Below are positions 44,563 to 53,069 of a stretch of DNA of 64,000 nt, piece after piece. The translations under genes were made by a program, and so were the position numbers. The notes below the pieces were generated by a model. The model made no database searches. It was not told the origin of the DNA and saw nothing but the letters and a program-made list of their open reading frames with translations. Position 1 is the stretch's first letter. Every line of letters begins with the position of its first letter. Source of the DNA: Clostridiaceae bacterium OM02-2AC (GTDB lineage Bacteria; Bacillota_I; Bacilli_A; Erysipelotrichales; Erysipelotrichaceae); the NCBI GenBank assembly GCA_003481775.1, contig QULU01000003.1, positions 163,039 through 227,038 of the forward strand, given 5' to 3'.

Positions 44563-45504
44563 ATGAAACGATGTGCTGCCTGTATCCGTATGCTTCAGCT
44601 TTTGCGTTCCCGCGGGTTTATGACGCGTGAGGAGCTGGCACAGGAGCTGGATACCAATGTCAGAAATATTCTGGAATACCGCAAGGAGTTAGAGGAAGCG
44701 GGCTATGTGATTGAGGGGACAACCGGAAAATACGGCGGTTATCAGCTGAAATCCGGAACGCTTCTTCCGGTGGCGGGGCTGTATGAGGAGGAGCTGCGCT
44801 CCCTTCAGGAATCCAGACGCTATCTGGAAAGTCACCGTGACTTTCTGCCTTATCCCGCATTTTGCAGGGCAATCGATAAATTTCTGGCAACTACCACGCT
44901 GCAGGTGCGTGAAAGCGGCGTGTACGTGGAAGAAAGCGCGGATGTAACCAGTGCGATGATTTCGATGATCCGCATCTGTGAGCAGGGAAGGGATGCCCTG
45001 TTTGCGGTGGAGCTGCAGTATAAAAGTCTGCATGCTTCTGAATTTGAAACCATCGTAATTCAGCCCTATGAAATCATCAATGTAAAGGGCAGCTATTATT
45101 GTCTTGCATATTCGCTGAAGGCCAGAGATTATCGAAACTTCAAATTCAGTGAGGAGCGTATGCGAAATGTACGCCTGACCAGACGTCCGTTTGTGCGGGA
45201 TGCGGCCTTTCACATCCGCGATTACATCGGGAAGACCGGACTGATCCGTGATGAAATCATCGAGCTGAAGCTGTATGTCTATGGGGAAAGTGCGCGCCTA
45301 ATCAGTGAAAAAAAGCCCGGTATTTCCCCGGTGCTGGAATGGGTGGATGAGCAGACACTGTATCTGACCACCATGATGGAGGGAAGAATCAGTGCGCGTA
45401 ATTTCCTGTTGTCGCTGGGAAATCAGTGCCGGCTTGTCAGTCCGCAGGACCTGAAGCAGGAAATTCATGCGATTGCAAAAGATATGCTCTCTTTATATTC
45501 CTAA
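44563..45504 (+). CDS. HTH-WYL transcriptional regulator
   Basis: This 313-residue protein is preceded by GGGAGGA. Residues 1-60 form a DeoR/HTH_11-like winged helix (LQLLRSRGFMTREELAQELDTNVRNILEYRKELEEAGYVIEG). A WYL-type core lies at about 145-215, where the usual W-Y-L reads as YYCLAYSLKARDYRNFKF, followed by a WCX-like C-terminus. WYL proteins often control DNA-damage or phage-defence genes by sensing nucleic-acid fragments. It is directly upstream of the Fe-S/DEDD nuclease gene. Confidence 0.8.
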   Translation: MKRCAACIRMLQLLRSRGFMTREELAQELDTNVRNILEYRKELEEAGYVIEGTTGKYGGYQLKSGTLLPVAGLYEEELRSLQESRRYLESHRDFLPYPAFCRAIDKFLATTTLQVRESGVYVEESADVTSAMISMIRICEQGRDALFAVELQYKSLHASEFETIVIQPYEIINVKGSYYCLAYSLKARDYRNFKFSEERMRNVRLTRRPFVRDAAFHIRDYIGKTGLIRDEIIELKLYVYGESARLISEKKPGISPVLEWVDEQTLYLTTMMEGRISARNFLLSLGNQCRLVSPQDLKQEIHAIAKDMLSLYS

Positions 45505-45517
45505 TTTCTCTTACATC

Positions 45518-45526
45518 TGGTATAAT
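45518..45526 (+). promoter_or_regulatory. Extended -10 promoter before the nuclease gene
   Basis: TGG-TATAAT (TATAAT 45521-45526) lies 27 bases before the ATG at 45554, inside the 49-base gap after the WYL gene, so the nuclease can be expressed separately from the regulator. Confidence 0.55.
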
Positions 45527-45553
45527 TTTACCTGGAGAGTGAGTTGATACGCG

Positions 45554-47017
45554 ATGCTGCATCTTACAGATATAAAGAAATATGAGCGCTGTCCCAGAGC
45601 ATTCTGGCTGTCACGGCGCAAAAAAAAGGAATTCGTTCCCTTTGTAAATTATAATGAAAGCATGAGTGAGCTGGTGAAACAGCTGCTGATGATTCGTGAA
45701 GAGGAAGCGTTTATCGGGCAGGCGAATGACAGCGGTGAGCTGGCATTGCAGGCACTGCGTGAGAAAAAAGTGCTTATCCATGCCCGCTTTGTTTATGAAG
45801 ATTTAAGAATCAATGTACCGTTTCTGATGCAGGAGGATGGCAGGCGTATTCTATATTTCACCTATCGCAGCTGTTATCCCAAGGAGCATGAGGCTGTCCG
45901 TATCGCACAGTATCTGGCGGTGCTGGAAAAGCTGGACGTTTCGATTGATGAGATATATGCCATTCATCTGAATGCGGCGTATGTTCGAGGAAAAGAGCTG
46001 GATGTCAGGCAGCTGCTGATCATTGATGAATATTTATACAACGGTAAAAACAAGGCACACAAAACGATTCGGGAGTTGCTGGCAAAGCAGGAAATCGATC
46101 TGGACAGCATACTGGAAAAGCTGCATGCCTGTGAGGCTATGGACGATATTCCTGTGAAGCGAAGTCATGTCTGTACCCGCGGTGGCAAGTGTATGTATTA
46201 TGATGATTGCTTCCCGGAAGAGCTTGCGGATGATTCTATTTTAAATCTGGTGCAGGCTGCCCAAAAATACGATATGCAGGAGGAGGGAATCACCACCCTG
46301 CGGGATGCGGATATCGATCGAATCGAGGGAACACGGCATCAGTACGCACAGATTATGGCAGCTCGCAATCACGGGCTGTACGTGGATAAGGGAGCGCTGC
46401 GCTGCTGGAAGAAGGCACATATTCAGGCACCGATATCCTATCTGGATTTTGAATGGGAAACCTATGCATTCCCTCCATATGAAGGGATGAAGCCGTTTGA
46501 TGTGCTTGTTTTCCAATACAGCCTGCATATCGAGGAGCAGCAGGGGCTGCGCCATGTTGGCTTTATCGGTGAGAAAGACTGCCGCAAGGAGTTCATTGAG
46601 CATCTGCTTGCCAATCTGCCTAAGACGGGGACGGTTCTCGTTTATAATATGGAGGGTGCGGAAAAGCTTCGACTCGTACAGCTGGCACAGCAGTTTCCGG
46701 AATATGAGGAGCGCCTTAGAGCTGTGTGGGAGCGTATGGTCGATCTGTCCCTTCCGTTTTCTACGGGTAACGTCTACGATATACAGATGGCAGGGCTGTA
46801 TTCCCTGAAGAAGCTGGTCCCTGTTTTCTCTGATTACAGCTATCAGGATTTGGAGATTTCCTATGGCATGGATGCGGTTGAAAAATGGAGAGAATACTGT
46901 ACGGCGGATGATGCCAAAAAACAGGTGATCTACGAGCAGCTGGAGCAATACTGTGCCATGGATACCTATGCTGAATATATCGTGTATCACGCCCTGAAGG
47001 ATATGATGCGTGACTAA
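45554..47017 (+). CDS. DUF2779 protein: Cas4-like Fe-S module fused to a DEDD-type nuclease
   Basis: This protein has 487 residues. The N-terminal 220 residues resemble a Cas4/RecB-type nuclease: an early Cys13 in DIKKYERCPRAFWL plus Cys207, Cys213 and Cys219 (HVCTRGGKC, YYDDCF). That arrangement typically holds a [4Fe-4S] cluster. The C-terminal half is RNase-H/DnaQ-like: YLDFEWETYAFP (Asp, Glu), VLVYNMEGAEK, a mid Asp in NVYDIQMAGL and final YCAMDTYA. Two nuclease-like modules in one chain suggest processing of DNA ends or damaged DNA. It overlaps the EamA gene by eight bases. No cas genes are nearby. Confidence 0.75.
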   Translation: MLHLTDIKKYERCPRAFWLSRRKKKEFVPFVNYNESMSELVKQLLMIREEEAFIGQANDSGELALQALREKKVLIHARFVYEDLRINVPFLMQEDGRRILYFTYRSCYPKEHEAVRIAQYLAVLEKLDVSIDEIYAIHLNAAYVRGKELDVRQLLIIDEYLYNGKNKAHKTIRELLAKQEIDLDSILEKLHACEAMDDIPVKRSHVCTRGGKCMYYDDCFPEELADDSILNLVQAAQKYDMQEEGITTLRDADIDRIEGTRHQYAQIMAARNHGLYVDKGALRCWKKAHIQAPISYLDFEWETYAFPPYEGMKPFDVLVFQYSLHIEEQQGLRHVGFIGEKDCRKEFIEHLLANLPKTGTVLVYNMEGAEKLRLVQLAQQFPEYEERLRAVWERMVDLSLPFSTGNVYDIQMAGLYSLKKLVPVFSDYSYQDLEISYGMDAVEKWREYCTADDAKKQVIYEQLEQYCAMDTYAEYIVYHALKDMMRD

Positions 47018-47861
47018 ACGTCCTATGGCTGCCTATCTGTGTGCCATGCTGCTGTTTGGTACACTGGGGCTGTTTGTCCGTCAGGCAAATGCAGAAAGTG
47101 ATGTGCTTGCCTTTCTGCGTACGCTGATCGGTGCTGTCTTTCTGGGCGGTCTTCTTCTGCTGCAAAGGAAGCGGATCCAGAAAATCGGTGGCAGACAGCT
47201 GTTGTATGTCCTGCTGTCCGCCGCCTTTTTGGGCTTTAACTGGGTCTTTTTGTTTGAAGCCTATGCTGCGACTACGATTTCCATCGCAACTGTGATTTAT
47301 TATACTGCGCCGGTGCTTGCCCTTCTGGCCGCGGTTTTCCTGTTTCATGAGCCAGTGCACTGCCGCACGGCACTGGGAATCGTGCTGACGATGGGTGGGC
47401 TTTTGTGCATTACGCGCGTAACAGGAGACGCTGTACAGCTCAAGGGAATTTTGTTTGCGGCTGCGGCTGCGCTGTGCTATGCGGGTGTGTTGCTTACAAA
47501 CCGGTTTCTTCATAATATCGACGGTTTGTACTTTACCTTTTTGCAGCTGCTGTGCTCTGCGGCGATTCTGTTTGTGTATCTGTTGCTGGAAGGACGTATC
47601 CAGCAGGTATCGCAGCTTCCTGCAGACTCATGGCTGTGGATCGTATGTATTGCCGTGGTGCACACCGGAATTGCCTATGCACTGTATTTTACATCACTGC
47701 ACCAGCTTTCCAGCTCGCAAGCAGCCATCGGCAGCTACCTTGATCCCTGTGTAGCGCTTGTGCTGTCAATTTTCTTTCTTCAGGAGCCATCCACCCTGAT
47801 ACAGGGTATTGGAATTGCTGCCATCGTAAGCGGTATTATCCTTAGTGATTCATCAGCATGA
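47010..47861 (+). CDS. EamA/DMT-family transporter
   Basis: This 283-residue protein has ten hydrophobic helices in two EamA repeats (5+5), for example AMLLFGTLGLFVRQA and TISIATVIYYTAPVLALLAAVFLF in the first, and VVHTGIAYALYFTSLHQLSSSQAAIGSYLDPCVALVLSIFFLQE in the second. The start is GTG 47010 inside the end of the nuclease gene, so it is translationally coupled. DMT members export amino acids, nucleosides or other metabolites. The substrate is unknown and coupling to a nuclease is unexpected. Confidence 0.85.
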   Translation: MTKRPMAAYLCAMLLFGTLGLFVRQANAESDVLAFLRTLIGAVFLGGLLLLQRKRIQKIGGRQLLYVLLSAAFLGFNWVFLFEAYAATTISIATVIYYTAPVLALLAAVFLFHEPVHCRTALGIVLTMGGLLCITRVTGDAVQLKGILFAAAAALCYAGVLLTNRFLHNIDGLYFTFLQLLCSAAILFVYLLLEGRIQQVSQLPADSWLWIVCIAVVHTGIAYALYFTSLHQLSSSQAAIGSYLDPCVALVLSIFFLQEPSTLIQGIGIAAIVSGIILSDSSA

Positions 47862-47883
47862 ATGGTGTCTGATGAATTTTTTT
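47848..47883 (+). terminator. Terminator overlapping the end of the EamA gene
   Basis: ATTCATCAG (47848-47856) pairs with CTGATGAAT (47869-47877), then a T-run. The stop codon lies in the loop. Confidence 0.75.
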
Positions 47884-48201
47884 ATTGCCGTAAGCCTTTC
47901 TGCCGCCGTTTTTCTGTAGTAAGCTATGCGATAGAGTGAAAGCAGCCTGTGTGTTTCTATAGATGAACTTGATTGACGAGCTGCTGCTTAAGGAAGGGAG
48001 CCAAAAGAAAAACGGGCTGCCAATGCTGATAACAGGAGCAAGCTGCCGCATGGGGAATGCACGGTCATTTCGGTGCTGTAACAGAACGTTATTTCGTATA
48101 AGCACTGCGCTGTATTCTTGGAAAAGGGGAATGAGGCGCACAGGGATTCTCTTTCAAAACCACACAGACCTGTGGTACAATAAGCAAAAGGAAGTGAGCA
48201 T
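47884..48201. other. Gap upstream of the CorA-like gene
   Basis: No supported gene. An extended -10 TGG-TACAAT (48173-48181) lies 20 bases before the CorA-like start. Confidence 0.4.
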
Positions 48202-49122
48202 ATGCTGTATGATCTTTACCGAAAGCAGGAGACTTCCCCGCAGGAAGCAAAGGAAGGTCAGTTTTTGCTTGGCATATACAAACAGGAGGAATGGAAACCG
48301 CTTGTGGAAGCCTTCGGATTTTCACCGGCAACGCTTTTGGAGTTGGAACATATGGAGCAAAGCCGCACGCTGCATAAGCTCGACAGCTATTACGGCTACT
48401 GCTTTGGCTTTGTGCATCCGCTAAAGGTCCTAAAGCAGTCCCCCGCAGGTATCGGCATATATTGCCGGCAAAGGGAGGTTATTCTAATCAGTGAGAATAC
48501 CGAACAGCTGCTGGATTTTTATCGCCTGCTTCAGCAGCTGCCAACAGCACAGCTCAGTGCTGAGCATGTTCTTTCGCTGCTTTTTGAATATCTCTTGAAG
48601 AAGCATAAGGAGGAGCACGATCAGCTGGAGGATTTGATTGAGGAGCTGGACAATGATGTTCTGAATGATCATTTGCAGAATTTCAATCAGCGAATCACCG
48701 GAATACGAAACAGGATTCGCTACCTTCTGCAATATGACGAGCAGTTCAGCGATGTATGCGAGGAGCTGCTGGAGGATGAAAATGATCTGTTCGCCAGAGA
48801 GCATCTGCATCATCTTCGCATTTGTTCTGACAGAGTGGAGCGACTGGGACAGCACACGCGTATCCTGCGGGATTACAGTGTACAGGTTCGTGAGTCCTAT
48901 CAGGCGCAGGTGGATATCCGCTTGAATCGCATGATGTATATATTCACAATCGTTACCGTGATTTTTCTGCCGTTGACGCTGATCGTCGGCTGGTATGGCA
49001 TGAATTTCATCGGAATGCCGGAGCTGCATTGGAGGTATGGATATCCCTTTGTCATCATCCTTTCCCTTGCTTCCATCGGCATCTGTGTGTGGTTTATTTA
49101 TAGGAAACGGATACGAAAATAG
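48202..49122 (+). CDS. CorA-like Mg2+/divalent-cation transporter
   Basis: This 306-residue protein from ATG 48202 is preceded by AAAAGGAAG. A soluble N-terminal alpha/beta domain (about 1-130) and a long coiled stalk helix (LLKKHKEEHDQLEDLIEELDND onward) lead to two C-terminal membrane helices. The signature YGMNF follows TM1 (TIVTVIFLPLTLIVGWYGMNF). The tail is basic. It forms a pentameric Mg2+ channel in the cell membrane. It is monocistronic with its own extended -10 promoter. Confidence 0.9.
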   Translation: MLYDLYRKQETSPQEAKEGQFLLGIYKQEEWKPLVEAFGFSPATLLELEHMEQSRTLHKLDSYYGYCFGFVHPLKVLKQSPAGIGIYCRQREVILISENTEQLLDFYRLLQQLPTAQLSAEHVLSLLFEYLLKKHKEEHDQLEDLIEELDNDVLNDHLQNFNQRITGIRNRIRYLLQYDEQFSDVCEELLEDENDLFAREHLHHLRICSDRVERLGQHTRILRDYSVQVRESYQAQVDIRLNRMMYIFTIVTVIFLPLTLIVGWYGMNFIGMPELHWRYGYPFVIILSLASIGICVWFIYRKRIRK

Positions 49123-49635
49123 GGGCAATTCGAGTGTTTTGAAACGATCGATGTGTCGTTTTCCTGTTGAAGCCTTCCTGCCATATGCAGGAGATATCGG
49201 CTATATACATATGGGAAGGGACATAGCGGCATATGGAAATCGTTCATGATTCCTTGTACAGGCTGTGGACAGAGATAGTCATAGCGATCATCAGAGAAAA
49301 CGGCAGGGGCTATGGTCTTCGAAAATCCGTCCGGTATAGGAAACGTGTATGGTATGCTCAAACGTACACAAGTGAATCACCGCTATAATAGGAAAGATAA
49401 GGCGGGTAAGGCTTTACCTTATCGTATGCTTCTTCTTTTCCACGGTATGTTTATACTGCTATGATTTACGTTCACGAATGCTCGTGCTATTCTGTTTATA
49501 AAGGACGATTTCCGGTCCTTCTTTTCTTATGCTGCTGAGGGCTGTTTTTCTAATATCAGAAAATATCATTTCATCCATAAAATGCAGCGCTTATGTACTT
49601 AAAAGACATATCCTGTATTTTTTTAAAAATAAAAG

Positions 49636-49664
49636 TTGACAAAGGCTAACACATAGTGTATTCT
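49636..49664 (+). promoter_or_regulatory. Strong promoter of the candidate small RNA
   Basis: Perfect -35 TTGACA (49636-49641), 17-base spacer, -10 TATTCT (49659-49664), and an upstream A/T tract that could act as an UP element. Confidence 0.75.
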
Positions 49665-49676
49665 ATAGGGGAAGAA

Positions 49677-49692
49677 GTTAGATAAAACTAAC
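49677..49692. promoter_or_regulatory. GTTAG-N6-CTAAC palindrome at the small-RNA start
   Basis: GTTAG-ATAAAA-CTAAC lies just after the predicted transcription start, where a repressor would block transcription. TTAG/CTAA symmetry is reminiscent of DtxR/IdeR-type metal-repressor sites. The assignment is inference only. Confidence 0.45.
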
Positions 49693-49787
49693 AAGACTGC
49701 AGAGCGTTCCTTTCTCACGTACTGCTGAATTGTTTCCTCTATAACTTTACAACCAAACATATCATCATCTGACTTCTATTCCTGAAA

Positions 49788-49812
49788 GGCGGTTTCCTCG
49801 ACCGTCTTTTTT
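49788..49812 (+). terminator. Terminator of the candidate small RNA
   Basis: GGCGGT (49788-49793) pairs with ACCGTC (49801-49806) around TTCCTCG, followed by six T. Confidence 0.75.
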
Positions 49813-50047
49813 AGTCCTTCTCAATATTGGATGACAGCGGTATGGAAACTGTGCTGTATCTTTTTCGCGAAGCTTGTGGGTCAAAATAGAAGCTATCGCA
49901 TCGCTAAGAACTGCCACGCTCTTTCTTGGACCTAACGGGTAAGTGTAAGGGCTATCTTAAAAAACATCGGAAAAACACGTAAAATCCGATGGGAGAAGCG
50001 GGAAAAGTATGGTAAGATTATAGCGCAAGTGAGGAGTGTGTGTTGCT

Positions 50048-51937
50048 ATGGCTTTTTTACCAACGACCAGAGAGGAAATGCTGGAGCAGGGATTTGAGAG
50101 TGTTGATTTTGTTTATGTGAGCGGGGATGCCTATGTGGATCATCCATCCTTTGGCTGTGCAATCATAACTAGGACACTGCAGGCATACGGCTACAGCTGT
50201 GCTGTTTTGCCGCAGCCCGACTGGCATAATGATGATGAATTTACACAATTCGGGGAGCCGCGTCTGGGGTTTCTTGTTTCTGCCGGAAATATTGATTCCA
50301 TGGTGAATCATTATTCTGTCAATAAACGAAGAAGAGATAAGGATTCCTACAGTGATGAGGGCGTTATGGGAAAGCGTCCCGATCGTCCGACCATTGTCTA
50401 TACGCAGATAGTAAAGCGTCTGTTTCCGCATAAGCCGGTGCTGATTGGCGGTATTGAGGCAAGTCTGCGACGTCTTTCTCATTATGATTACTGGGATGAT
50501 AAGGTACGCAGAAGCATCCTCATTGATTCGCAGGCTGATTTATTGATGTATGGGATGGGAGAAAACACCATCATCGAGGTTGCCGATGCATTAAACAGCG
50601 GACTGCGGGCGGAGGATCTCTGCTATATCCGGGGAACCTGCTGGAAAACCAAATCTTTGGAGTATCTGAGCGATTATGTGCTGCTGCCCTCCTATGAAGA
50701 GGTGTGTGCCGATAAGCATACATATGCAAAGAGCTTTCACATACAGCATGAAAATATTGACGCCATCGCTGCCAGTGTGCTGGTGGAGCCGTATGACGGC
50801 TGGTACGTCGTGCAGAATCAGCCTCCGCTGCCACTGACGCAGGAGGAAATGGATTTCACCTATTCTCTGCCGTATGAGCGCACCTATCATCCGCGCTATA
50901 CATATATTCCTGCAATCGAGGAGGTACAGTTTTCCATTGTCAGCAACCGCGGCTGCTTCGGCTCCTGCGCGTTCTGTGCCATCACGCATCATCAGGGACG
51001 TGTGATTTCAACAAGAAGCAAGGATTCGATCGTCGATGAAGCGAAGCGTATTACAGAAATGCCGAATTTCAAGGGATATATTCATGATGTCGGAGGACCG
51101 ACTGCCAATTTTTCAAGAGAAGCCTGCGATAAACAGCGGGAATACGGTGCGTGTAAGAATCGGGAGTGCCTGTTTCCCAAGGGCTGTGCAAATTTAAAGG
51201 TGGATCACAGCCGCTATCTGGAAATCCTTCGCGCAGTGCGCACACTTCCAAGAGTAAAAAAGGTGTTTATCCGTTCCGGTATTCGCTATGATTATCTGAT
51301 GTATGATAAAAATGATGAATTTTTCGATGAGCTTGTCCAGCATCATATCAGCGGCCAGCTGAAGGTGGCTCCCGAGCATATCAATGCAGCGGTACTGGAT
51401 AAAATGGGAAAGCCGAGAAAAGAGCTGTATCTGAAGTTTGTGGATAAATTCAAGCAGAAGAATGAGCAGTTCAACAAGAATCAGTTTATTGTTCCTTATC
51501 TTATGAGCTCCCATCCGGGCAGTGATCTGCAGGCGGCAATCGAGCTGGCCTGCTATCTGAAAAAAATCCGGTATACACCGAAGCAGGTTCAGGATTTCTA
51601 TCCGACACCGGGGACACCGGCAACCTGTATGTATTATACCGGTCTGGATCCGAAGACGATGCGTCCGGTTTATGTTGCGAGAACCTATGAGGAAAAAGCG
51701 ATGCAGCGGGCATTGATGCAGTTTACCTATCCGCAAAATTATGATCTTGTCTACAAGGCATTAAAGACAGCCGGCCGTATGGATCTGGTGGGAAATTCAC
51801 CAAAATGTCTGATACCGTATCGCAAGGGGCATACCGGAAATGGCTTTGCCGGCGGCAAGCAGAAAGAGCAGCACAGAAAGCCCTATGCGAAAAAAGCAGG
51901 CGGACATCAGCCGGAGCGAAAGGGGAAACGCTCATGA
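50048..51937 (+). CDS. YgiQ-family radical SAM protein
   Basis: ATG 50048 (MAFLPTTREEML) gives 629 residues, with GAGGAG about eleven bases upstream. An N-terminal YgiQ domain (FVYVSGDAYVDHPSFG) precedes the radical SAM core with the Cys-x3-Cys-x2-Cys cluster motif in NRGCFGSCAFCAI (near residue 305). A second Cys-rich segment (CKNRECLFPKGCANL) and a basic tail follow. The reaction catalysed by YgiQ enzymes is not established. Its stop overlaps the lrgA start. Confidence 0.92.
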   Translation: MAFLPTTREEMLEQGFESVDFVYVSGDAYVDHPSFGCAIITRTLQAYGYSCAVLPQPDWHNDDEFTQFGEPRLGFLVSAGNIDSMVNHYSVNKRRRDKDSYSDEGVMGKRPDRPTIVYTQIVKRLFPHKPVLIGGIEASLRRLSHYDYWDDKVRRSILIDSQADLLMYGMGENTIIEVADALNSGLRAEDLCYIRGTCWKTKSLEYLSDYVLLPSYEEVCADKHTYAKSFHIQHENIDAIAASVLVEPYDGWYVVQNQPPLPLTQEEMDFTYSLPYERTYHPRYTYIPAIEEVQFSIVSNRGCFGSCAFCAITHHQGRVISTRSKDSIVDEAKRITEMPNFKGYIHDVGGPTANFSREACDKQREYGACKNRECLFPKGCANLKVDHSRYLEILRAVRTLPRVKKVFIRSGIRYDYLMYDKNDEFFDELVQHHISGQLKVAPEHINAAVLDKMGKPRKELYLKFVDKFKQKNEQFNKNQFIVPYLMSSHPGSDLQAAIELACYLKKIRYTPKQVQDFYPTPGTPATCMYYTGLDPKTMRPVYVARTYEEKAMQRALMQFTYPQNYDLVYKALKTAGRMDLVGNSPKCLIPYRKGHTGNGFAGGKQKEQHRKPYAKKAGGHQPERKGKRS

Positions 51938-52287
51938 AAATCTTTCGTGAGGTGCTTGTGATCTTCGGACTGTATTACGCCGGAGAGCTGATTAGTAAGA
52001 CGCTGTCCCTGCCGCTTCCCGGAAGTCTGGTGGGCATGATCCTGCTGTTTGTTCTGCTGCAGCTGCATATCGTAGAGCTAAAGCAGATTGCGACGGTTTC
52101 CGATTTTCTGCTGGGGCATCTGCCGTTTTTCTTTCTTCCTGCCGGGGTGGCGCTGATGGCGAGCTTTTCTGCGATGGAGGGCTTATGGATCTGGATGCTG
52201 GTCATCTGTCTGGTGACGACGATGATTACGATGGGCTGCAGCGGGCGCATCATTCAGCATATGATGGAAAGGAAATCGAAGCCATGA
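51934..52287 (+). CDS. lrgA: LrgA/CidA-family membrane protein
   Basis: ATG 51934 forms ATGA with the YgiQ stop and has AAAGGGGA upstream, giving 117 residues. Four hydrophobic helices and the family signature (SLPLPGSLVGMILLFVLLQ, then LLGHLPFFFLPAGVALM) identify the holin-like LrgA/CidA family. With LrgB it forms the pair that modulates murein-hydrolase activity or pyruvate uptake. I cannot separate LrgA from CidA by sequence alone. Confidence 0.88.
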   Translation: MKIFREVLVIFGLYYAGELISKTLSLPLPGSLVGMILLFVLLQLHIVELKQIATVSDFLLGHLPFFFLPAGVALMASFSAMEGLWIWMLVICLVTTMITMGCSGRIIQHMMERKSKP

Positions 52288-52985
52288 GGGAGCTGCTGGA
52301 AAATCCGATGTTCGGGATTCTGCTTTCCTTAGCGGCCTTTGAGGCAGGGCTCTTGCTACAAAAGAAGACGAAGCTGATTTTCCTCAATCCGCTGCTTACC
52401 GCAATCATAATGGTCATCGCAGTGCTGCTTCTGAGTGGAATCAAACTCAAGACGTATCAGCTGGGCGGTGATATCATTTCCTTGTTCCTTGGCCCTGCCA
52501 CCGTGGTTCTGGCAGTTCCGCTGTATCAGCAGGTGCACAGCCTGAAAAACTATTTTGTTCCCATCATGGTGGGCATTCTCTGCGGCATTGCTGTCGGGCT
52601 GGTATCCACTCTGCTGTGTGCATGGCTTGTACGGATGGAGCCGGCAATCATTGCCAGTCTGGTGCCAAAATCCATCACCACGCCGATTGGCATGGAGCTG
52701 AGTGCTGAACTGGGCGGTATTCAGGCAGTTACCGTTCTCGCAATTCTGGTCACCGGAATCATCGGTGCCGTTGTTGCGGAATTTGTCTTCCGCATATTTC
52801 GCATCGAGCATCCGATTGCGCGGGGGATTGCACTGGGCTGCAGTGCCCATGCGATCGGAACCAGTAAGGCTTTGCAGCTGGGACATGTGGAGGGGGCGAT
52901 GAGCTCGCTTGCCATTGGTGTATGCGGAATTCTCACCGTTTTTCTGGCACCGCCGATATGGAGTCTGGTATCCTCTGTGCTGTAA
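52284..52985 (+). CDS. lrgB: LrgB-family membrane protein
   Basis: ATG 52284 overlaps the lrgA stop (ATGA), giving 233 residues in several helices. The family motifs FLGPATVVLAVPLYQQVHSLK, SLVPKSITTPIGMELSAELGG and RGIALGCSAHAIGTSKA are all present. It works with LrgA in the membrane. No LytSR-type regulator lies next to the pair, which often accompanies it elsewhere. Confidence 0.92.
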   Translation: MRELLENPMFGILLSLAAFEAGLLLQKKTKLIFLNPLLTAIIMVIAVLLLSGIKLKTYQLGGDIISLFLGPATVVLAVPLYQQVHSLKNYFVPIMVGILCGIAVGLVSTLLCAWLVRMEPAIIASLVPKSITTPIGMELSAELGGIQAVTVLAILVTGIIGAVVAEFVFRIFRIEHPIARGIALGCSAHAIGTSKALQLGHVEGAMSSLAIGVCGILTVFLAPPIWSLVSSVL

Positions 52986-53017
52986 TCAACAGAAAGCAAT
53001 CGCGTTCAATATGTAAA

Positions 53018-53057
53018 AAGTCAGGTACACGCTTAGATTCGCGCGCCTGGCTTTTTT
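53018..53057. terminator. Bidirectional terminator between lrgB and the minus-strand gene
   Basis: AAGTCAGG (53018-53025) pairs with CCTGGCTT (53046-53053), with A and T tracts on both sides. Confidence 0.7.
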
Positions 53058-53069
53058 GTATTGGTATGC

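Larger units (their letters stand above)
49670..49812 (+). ncRNA. Candidate regulatory small RNA with C/U-rich patches
   Basis: The unit runs from the predicted start near 49670 to the T-tract at 49807-49812, about 140 nt. There is no ATG in it. It contains several single-stranded C/U-rich patches (GTTCCTTTCTC, TTTCCTCT, TTTCCTC) complementary to AGGAGG/GGAAA-type ribosome sites, as in trans-acting repressor RNAs such as FsrA or RyhB analogues. A hairpin (GGCGGT/ACCGTC) plus six T ends it. Not assigned to a known family. Confidence 0.6.
49123..50047. other. Long intergenic region holding a candidate small RNA
   Basis: About 925 bases without a protein gene. It contains a small hairpin after the CorA gene (AAACGA/TCGTTT, 49140-49161), a GATAAGG/CCTTATC hairpin near 49397-49425, the small-RNA unit at 49636-49812, and a CATCGGA/TCCGATG inverted repeat (49963-49990) near the YgiQ start. 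Confidence 0.5.

Noticed and set aside
47963..48424. 153-codon plus frame before the CorA-like gene
   Set aside because: It runs out of frame into the CorA-like gene, lacks a ribosome site and its translation is Arg/Cys/Ser-rich shadow text.
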